NCBI GenBank assembly: GCA_030433125.1
Contig: JAUIKZ010000047.1
Location: forward strand, 1-8,686
Source of the DNA: Alphaproteobacteria bacterium
GTDB taxonomy: Bacteria; Pseudomonadota; Alphaproteobacteria; UBA6184
DNA length: 8,686 nt
Direction: 5' to 3'
A program made the position numbers and the translations under genes. The notes under the pieces are model-generated. The model was given only the letters and a program-made list of their open reading frames with translations, was not told the DNA's origin and ran no database searches. Below are positions 5,813 to 8,686 of this stretch, in pieces (the stretch's first letter is position 1; every line of letters starts with the position of its first letter).

Positions 5813-5841
5813 TTGCAGCACATTAATAATTCTGCAATAAT
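5813..5841 (+). promoter_or_regulatory. Candidate promoter for acpP-fabF-mltG-gmk
   Basis: AATAAT (5836-5841; five of six to TATAAT) lies 17 bases after TTGCAG (5813-5818; three of six to TTGACA). Transcription would start near 5848, about 20 bases before the acpP ATG. The rest of the 174-nt gap (5696-5869) shows only the hairpin after prmC and no further gene. The -35 match is weak, so the call rests mainly on the -10 box, spacing and position. Confidence 0.45.
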
Positions 5842-5869
5842 TGTTAACTAAGACTAGGAAAAAAAGACC

Positions 5870-6109
5870 ATGTCAGACGTTTTTAATCGTGTAAAAGAAA
5901 TAGTTAATTCTTATCTTGAAATTGACGCGGATAAAATTAAACCAGAGAGTAAAATAGCAGATGACCTAGGCGCAGATAGTCTAACTACAATGGACATCGT
6001 TATTGGTCTTGAAACGGAATTTAATATTGAAGAAATACCTGACGAAGCGATTCAAAAAATCGTTACTATTCAAGATATCGTTGACTTTGTAGAAGAACAT
6101 CAAAGCTAA
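5870..6109 (+). CDS. acpP: Acyl carrier protein
   Basis: ACP carries growing fatty acids on a phosphopantetheine arm attached to a serine. The 79-residue acidic protein has the expected four-helix pattern and the attachment motif G-A-D-S-L (34-38), with S37 as the modified serine. The family's I-P-D-E is present after helix II. Two things are unusual. The residue after D-S-L is Thr where Asp is nearly invariant (D-S-L-D-T becomes D-S-L-T-T), and the loop before I-P-D-E has one extra Glu (N-I-E-E-I-P-D-E), encoded by a doubled GAA codon. AGGA (5856-5859) lies ten bases before the ATG. fabF follows after seven bases, the usual acpP-fabF pairing, which favours a housekeeping fatty-acid ACP over a secondary-metabolism carrier. 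fabD and fabG are not directly upstream. Confidence 0.93.
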   Translation: MSDVFNRVKEIVNSYLEIDADKIKPESKIADDLGADSLTTMDIVIGLETEFNIEEIPDEAIQKIVTIQDIVDFVEEHQS

Positions 6110-6116
6110 TAACACT

Positions 6117-7379
6117 ATGCGTCGGGTTGTCATTACAGGAATTGGTATTGTTTCACCATTTGGTATCAAGAATGATGCCGTGTGGGATAAATTGATTAAT
6201 GGACAATCGGGCATTAAAAACATAACTTATTTTGATACTGAAAAGTATCCATGTAAAATTGCGGGGCAGCTTTTACAAGGTGAGGAAGATGGCGCATTTC
6301 ATGCCGAAGACTTCGTAAGCAAGCGCGACCAACGCATGATGGATACGTTCATGGTATATGGAGTGGCAGCTTCACAACTGGCTATTGAAGACAGTGGCTG
6401 GGCGCCTTCCAGTGATCATCAATATGAACGCACTGGCGTTATGGTGGGCTCTGGTATAGGTGGTCTTCAGTCAATTGAAGAAACAGCTATTGATCTTTAT
6501 GAAAAAGGCCCGCGTCGCATTTCACCTTACTTCATACCATCCACGCTTATAAACCTCATTTCTGGCCAAGTTTCGATTAAATATGGCTATAAAGGCCCGA
6601 ACCACGCGGTGGTAACGGCTTGCTCATCCGGTTCTCATGCCATTGGTGACGCCTTCCGTTTAATTCAACGAAATGATGCAGATGTGATGGTTGCCGGTGG
6701 CGCCGAAGCAGCCATATGCCGTACGGGCATTGGTGGGTTTTGCGCCCTTCGCGCTTTAGCTACCAAATTTAACGACGCCCCCGAAAAAGCGAGTCGGCCA
6801 TGGGACAAAGACCGCGATGGTTTTGTGATGGGTGAAGGCGCTGGTGTGGTTGTGTTAGAAGAATACGAACACGCAAAGAACCGTGGGGCCTCCATTTATG
6901 CGGAAGTGGTGGGGTATGGCATGTCCGGTGACGCGCATCATATTACATCGCCACCAGAAGATGGTAATGGCGCGCGCCGTTCTATGGAAGACGCGGCAAG
7001 GGATGCTAAAATCAACCCTGAGCAAATTGGCTACATCAACGCCCATGGCACCTCCACACCGGTGGGTGACCAAATAGAGCTTAGGGCCATTAAATCTTTT
7101 TTGGGTGAGCAAGGTGCAAAAGAGGCATCTATTTCATCAACAAAATCCTCAGTGGGGCACCTCTTAGGGGCCGCTGGTGGGGTGGAAGCTATTTTTACCG
7201 CAATGGCTTTAAAAACAGGCGTGTTACCACCTACACTCAATCTTGATAATCCTGATGAAGAATGCCAGGGCCTAGATTTGGTGCCGCATACGGCCAAAGA
7301 AAAATCTATCGAATACGCTCTTTCAAACTCCTTCGGGTTTGGTGGCACCAACGCAAGCCTTATTTTAAAGCGAGTCTAA
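6117..7379 (+). CDS. fabF: Beta-ketoacyl-ACP synthase II
   Basis: FabF condenses malonyl-ACP with an acyl-ACP in the elongation step of type II fatty-acid synthesis; the acyl carrier is presumably the product of the gene just upstream. The 420-residue protein is full length. It opens with R-R-V-V-I-T-G-I-G-I-V-S-P-F-G and carries the catalytic triad: C169 in V-T-A-C-S-S-G-S-H-A-I-G, H310 in N-A-H-G-T-S-T-P-V-G-D and H348 in K-S-S-V-G-H-L-L-G-A-A-G-G (K343 is the conserved lysine). The glycine-rich end N-S-F-G-F-G-G-T-N-A-S-L is intact at 404-415. The ATG is seven bases after the acpP stop and has no strong ribosome binding site, so expression is probably coupled to acpP. All key residues are present; no abnormality seen. 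Confidence 0.97.
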   Translation: MRRVVITGIGIVSPFGIKNDAVWDKLINGQSGIKNITYFDTEKYPCKIAGQLLQGEEDGAFHAEDFVSKRDQRMMDTFMVYGVAASQLAIEDSGWAPSSDHQYERTGVMVGSGIGGLQSIEETAIDLYEKGPRRISPYFIPSTLINLISGQVSIKYGYKGPNHAVVTACSSGSHAIGDAFRLIQRNDADVMVAGGAEAAICRTGIGGFCALRALATKFNDAPEKASRPWDKDRDGFVMGEGAGVVVLEEYEHAKNRGASIYAEVVGYGMSGDAHHITSPPEDGNGARRSMEDAARDAKINPEQIGYINAHGTSTPVGDQIELRAIKSFLGEQGAKEASISSTKSSVGHLLGAAGGVEAIFTAMALKTGVLPPTLNLDNPDEECQGLDLVPHTAKEKSIEYALSNSFGFGGTNASLILKRV

Positions 7380-7396
7380 CCCACGTGGAGTAACCC

Positions 7397-8365
7397 ATGC
7401 TAAAACGCCTTTATACTTTTTTGCTCCTCACAGGCGTTTTTATTTTTAGCTTACTATATGGGATCTACGCTTACAAAGAATTTCACGACCCTGTGAAAAT
7501 AACCTCTCAGCAGACGTTCATTATTGGCCCGAACACCTCTTACCAAGCACTAGGGGCATTTCTGAAGAAGAAAAAAATCATATCAGATGTGTATGCTTTT
7601 TATCTAATGGGTGTTTTGTATGGCTATACCAATAAGCTTAAAAGAGGCGAATATGCCATCAGGCCAACAGACTCGCCCCAAATGCTGGTGGAAAAAATTG
7701 CGCGGGGGCTCTCTTACCGTCGTAAAATCACTTTTCCCGAAGGGTTAACAGTTCACCAAATTAAGCAACGCTTGATGGAGAATAAACACCTTAGGGGAGA
7801 GGTGACAGTCAACATTGAAGAGGGGGACCTCTTCCCCGCCACCTATGACTTTAAACACAAAGACACACGTGACGGCATTGTGCTGAGGATGCGCCAAAAA
7901 ATGTACTCCGACCTCACCAAATTATGGCAAAACCGCGCCCATGGCCTCCCTTATAAGACTATGCGCGAGGCGCTGATTTTAGCCTCAATCATCGAAAAAG
8001 AAGCCGTTACGAACGATGAACGCGCCACCATTGCCAGTGTGTATGTAAACCGTTTAAAAAAACGAATGCGCTTGCAAGCCGACCCCACAGTGAGTTATGC
8101 ACTATCGAAAGGCACTGGCGTTCTTGGCCGCAAGTTGTTGCGAGTGGACTATAAGTTTGAGCACCCCTACAACACCTACCGAAATGCTGGGCTGCCGCCA
8201 GGGCCTATTTGTTGTCCGGGGTACGCCTCAATCAAGGCTGCCCTAAAGCCAGCCCAAACAAATTATTTTTATTTTGTGGCGAAGCCAGATAACCGGGGGC
8301 ATGTCTTCTCAGAAAAATTTGATGATCACAAAAAACACATTCGAAATAGAAGGAAAAACCCATGA
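7397..8365 (+). CDS. mltG: Endolytic murein transglycosylase MltG (YceG family)
   Basis: MltG cuts nascent peptidoglycan strands at the inner membrane and is thought to end glycan-chain growth. The 322-residue protein has an N-terminal membrane anchor (about 5-26), then a LysM-like region with G-E-Y-A-I-R-P (84-90), and F-P-E-G-L-T (113-118). The catalytic YceG domain follows, with A-S-I-I-E-K-E-A (196-203; the E-K-E motif contains the catalytic glutamate), N-R-L (218-220), R-L-Q-A-D-P-T-V-S-Y (225-234) and Y-N-T-Y-R-N-A-G-L-P-P-G-P-I (258-271). The usual I-A-N-P-G is I-C-C-P-G here. GGAG (7386-7389) precedes the ATG by seven bases. Its presence implies the organism makes peptidoglycan, in keeping with the RodZ-like gene upstream. 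The stop overlaps the gmk start (ATGA). Confidence 0.95.
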   Translation: MLKRLYTFLLLTGVFIFSLLYGIYAYKEFHDPVKITSQQTFIIGPNTSYQALGAFLKKKKIISDVYAFYLMGVLYGYTNKLKRGEYAIRPTDSPQMLVEKIARGLSYRRKITFPEGLTVHQIKQRLMENKHLRGEVTVNIEEGDLFPATYDFKHKDTRDGIVLRMRQKMYSDLTKLWQNRAHGLPYKTMREALILASIIEKEAVTNDERATIASVYVNRLKKRMRLQADPTVSYALSKGTGVLGRKLLRVDYKFEHPYNTYRNAGLPPGPICCPGYASIKAALKPAQTNYFYFVAKPDNRGHVFSEKFDDHKKHIRNRRKNP

Positions 8366-8686
8366 ACGAAGGCATTAAGAGAAGAGGGCTCTTGATAGTC
8401 TTGTCGTCCCCCTCTGGTGCGGGTAAAACAACCATAACCAAAAAACTTATTAAGCAAGACAGTAACATTCAATTATCGGTGTCAGCCACCACCCGCAAAA
8501 AGCGCCCGCAAGAACGTCATGAGCGCGATTATTATTTTATGACCGAACCCGCTTTTAAAGAGAACATTAAACAGAATGCATTCATTGAGCATGCCAAGGT
8601 GTATGATAATTGGTATGGCACCCCCAAAGCCCCCGTAGACCAAGCTTTGGAAGAGGGGCGCGACGTGTTATTCGACATCGATTGGC
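8362..8686 (+). CDS. gmk: Guanylate kinase, 5' part (runs off the window)
   Basis: Guanylate kinase converts GMP to GDP using ATP. The ATG overlaps the mltG stop as ATGA, with AGAAGGA (8348-8354) seven bases upstream as a strong ribosome binding site. The visible 108 residues include the P-loop S-S-P-S-G-A-G-K-T-T (15-24), S-V-S-A-T-T-R (39-45) with the GMP-binding region after it, D-Y-Y-F (56-59), F-I-E-H-A-K-V-Y (74-81), Y-G-T-P (85-88) and D-V-L-F-D-I-D-W (101-108), where Q-G normally follows. The family's R-P-G-E-x-x-G-x-D-Y-x-F reads R-P-Q-E-R-H-E-R-D-Y-Y-F, so two usual glycines are replaced. The full protein should be about 200 residues. yicC, often between mltG and gmk in alphas, is absent. 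Confidence 0.95.
   Translation, partial: MNEGIKRRGLLIVLSSPSGAGKTTITKKLIKQDSNIQLSVSATTRKKRPQERHERDYYFMTEPAFKENIKQNAFIEHAKVYDNWYGTPKAPVDQALEEGRDVLFDIDW

Noticed and set aside
1..8686. CRISPR arrays, tRNA/rRNA genes, complete insertion sequences, toxin-antitoxin pairs or a new defence operon
   Set aside because: No regularly spaced repeats, cloverleaf-like sequence, transposase frame or paired small ORFs of recognisable type were seen on either strand.

Overview
The window looks like chromosomal DNA of an alphaproteobacterium, probably a reduced, host-associated lineage of the Rickettsiales/Holosporales kind. The support is the order rodZ-like, hisS, prfA, prmC and then acpP, fabF, mltG, gmk, both recurrent in Alphaproteobacteria, together with a HisRS whose motif 2 is the canonical bacterial form (E-R-P-Q-K-G-R-x-R-Q-F-H-Q) rather than the divergent form of most free-living alphas. 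The lineage assignment is inference; no rRNA or tRNA gene is present to test it.

Region 1, about 1-1250, is a rearranged patch. A fumarylacetoacetate-hydrolase-family gene (+) keeps only its first ~74 codons and then runs into an inverted fragment of a type I restriction specificity gene (hsdS, - strand, about 222-389). That fragment abuts the 5' end of a small exported-protein gene (- strand, start 579). A second small exported-protein ORF on the - strand (796-1107) follows. The spaces between hold palindromes and inverted repeats but no convincing further gene.

Region 2, 1249-5695, is all on the + strand. A sigma70-like promoter (1249-1278) leads into a DUF1761 membrane protein, a RodZ-like cytoskeletal anchor, histidyl-tRNA synthetase, release factor RF1 and its glutamine methyltransferase PrmC. 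The last three genes overlap by exactly 11 nt at each junction, consistent with one operon. PrmC methylates the GGQ glutamine of the RF1 encoded just before it, so two adjacent genes make one functional unit of translation termination. ispG, which I recall lying between rodZ and hisS in many alphas, is absent here.

Region 3, 5696-8686, starts with a 174-nt spacer carrying a hairpin and a likely promoter. Then come acyl carrier protein, beta-ketoacyl-ACP synthase II (fatty-acid elongation), the lytic transglycosylase MltG (which ends glycan strands) and the 5' part of guanylate kinase, tightly packed. fabD/fabG before acpP and yicC before gmk, common in this cluster in other alphas, are not here.

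I see no defence island, CRISPR array, intact mobile element, tRNA or rRNA. The most unusual content is the three-gene mosaic in region 1 and the altered acyl carrier protein. I do not claim a new biological system.
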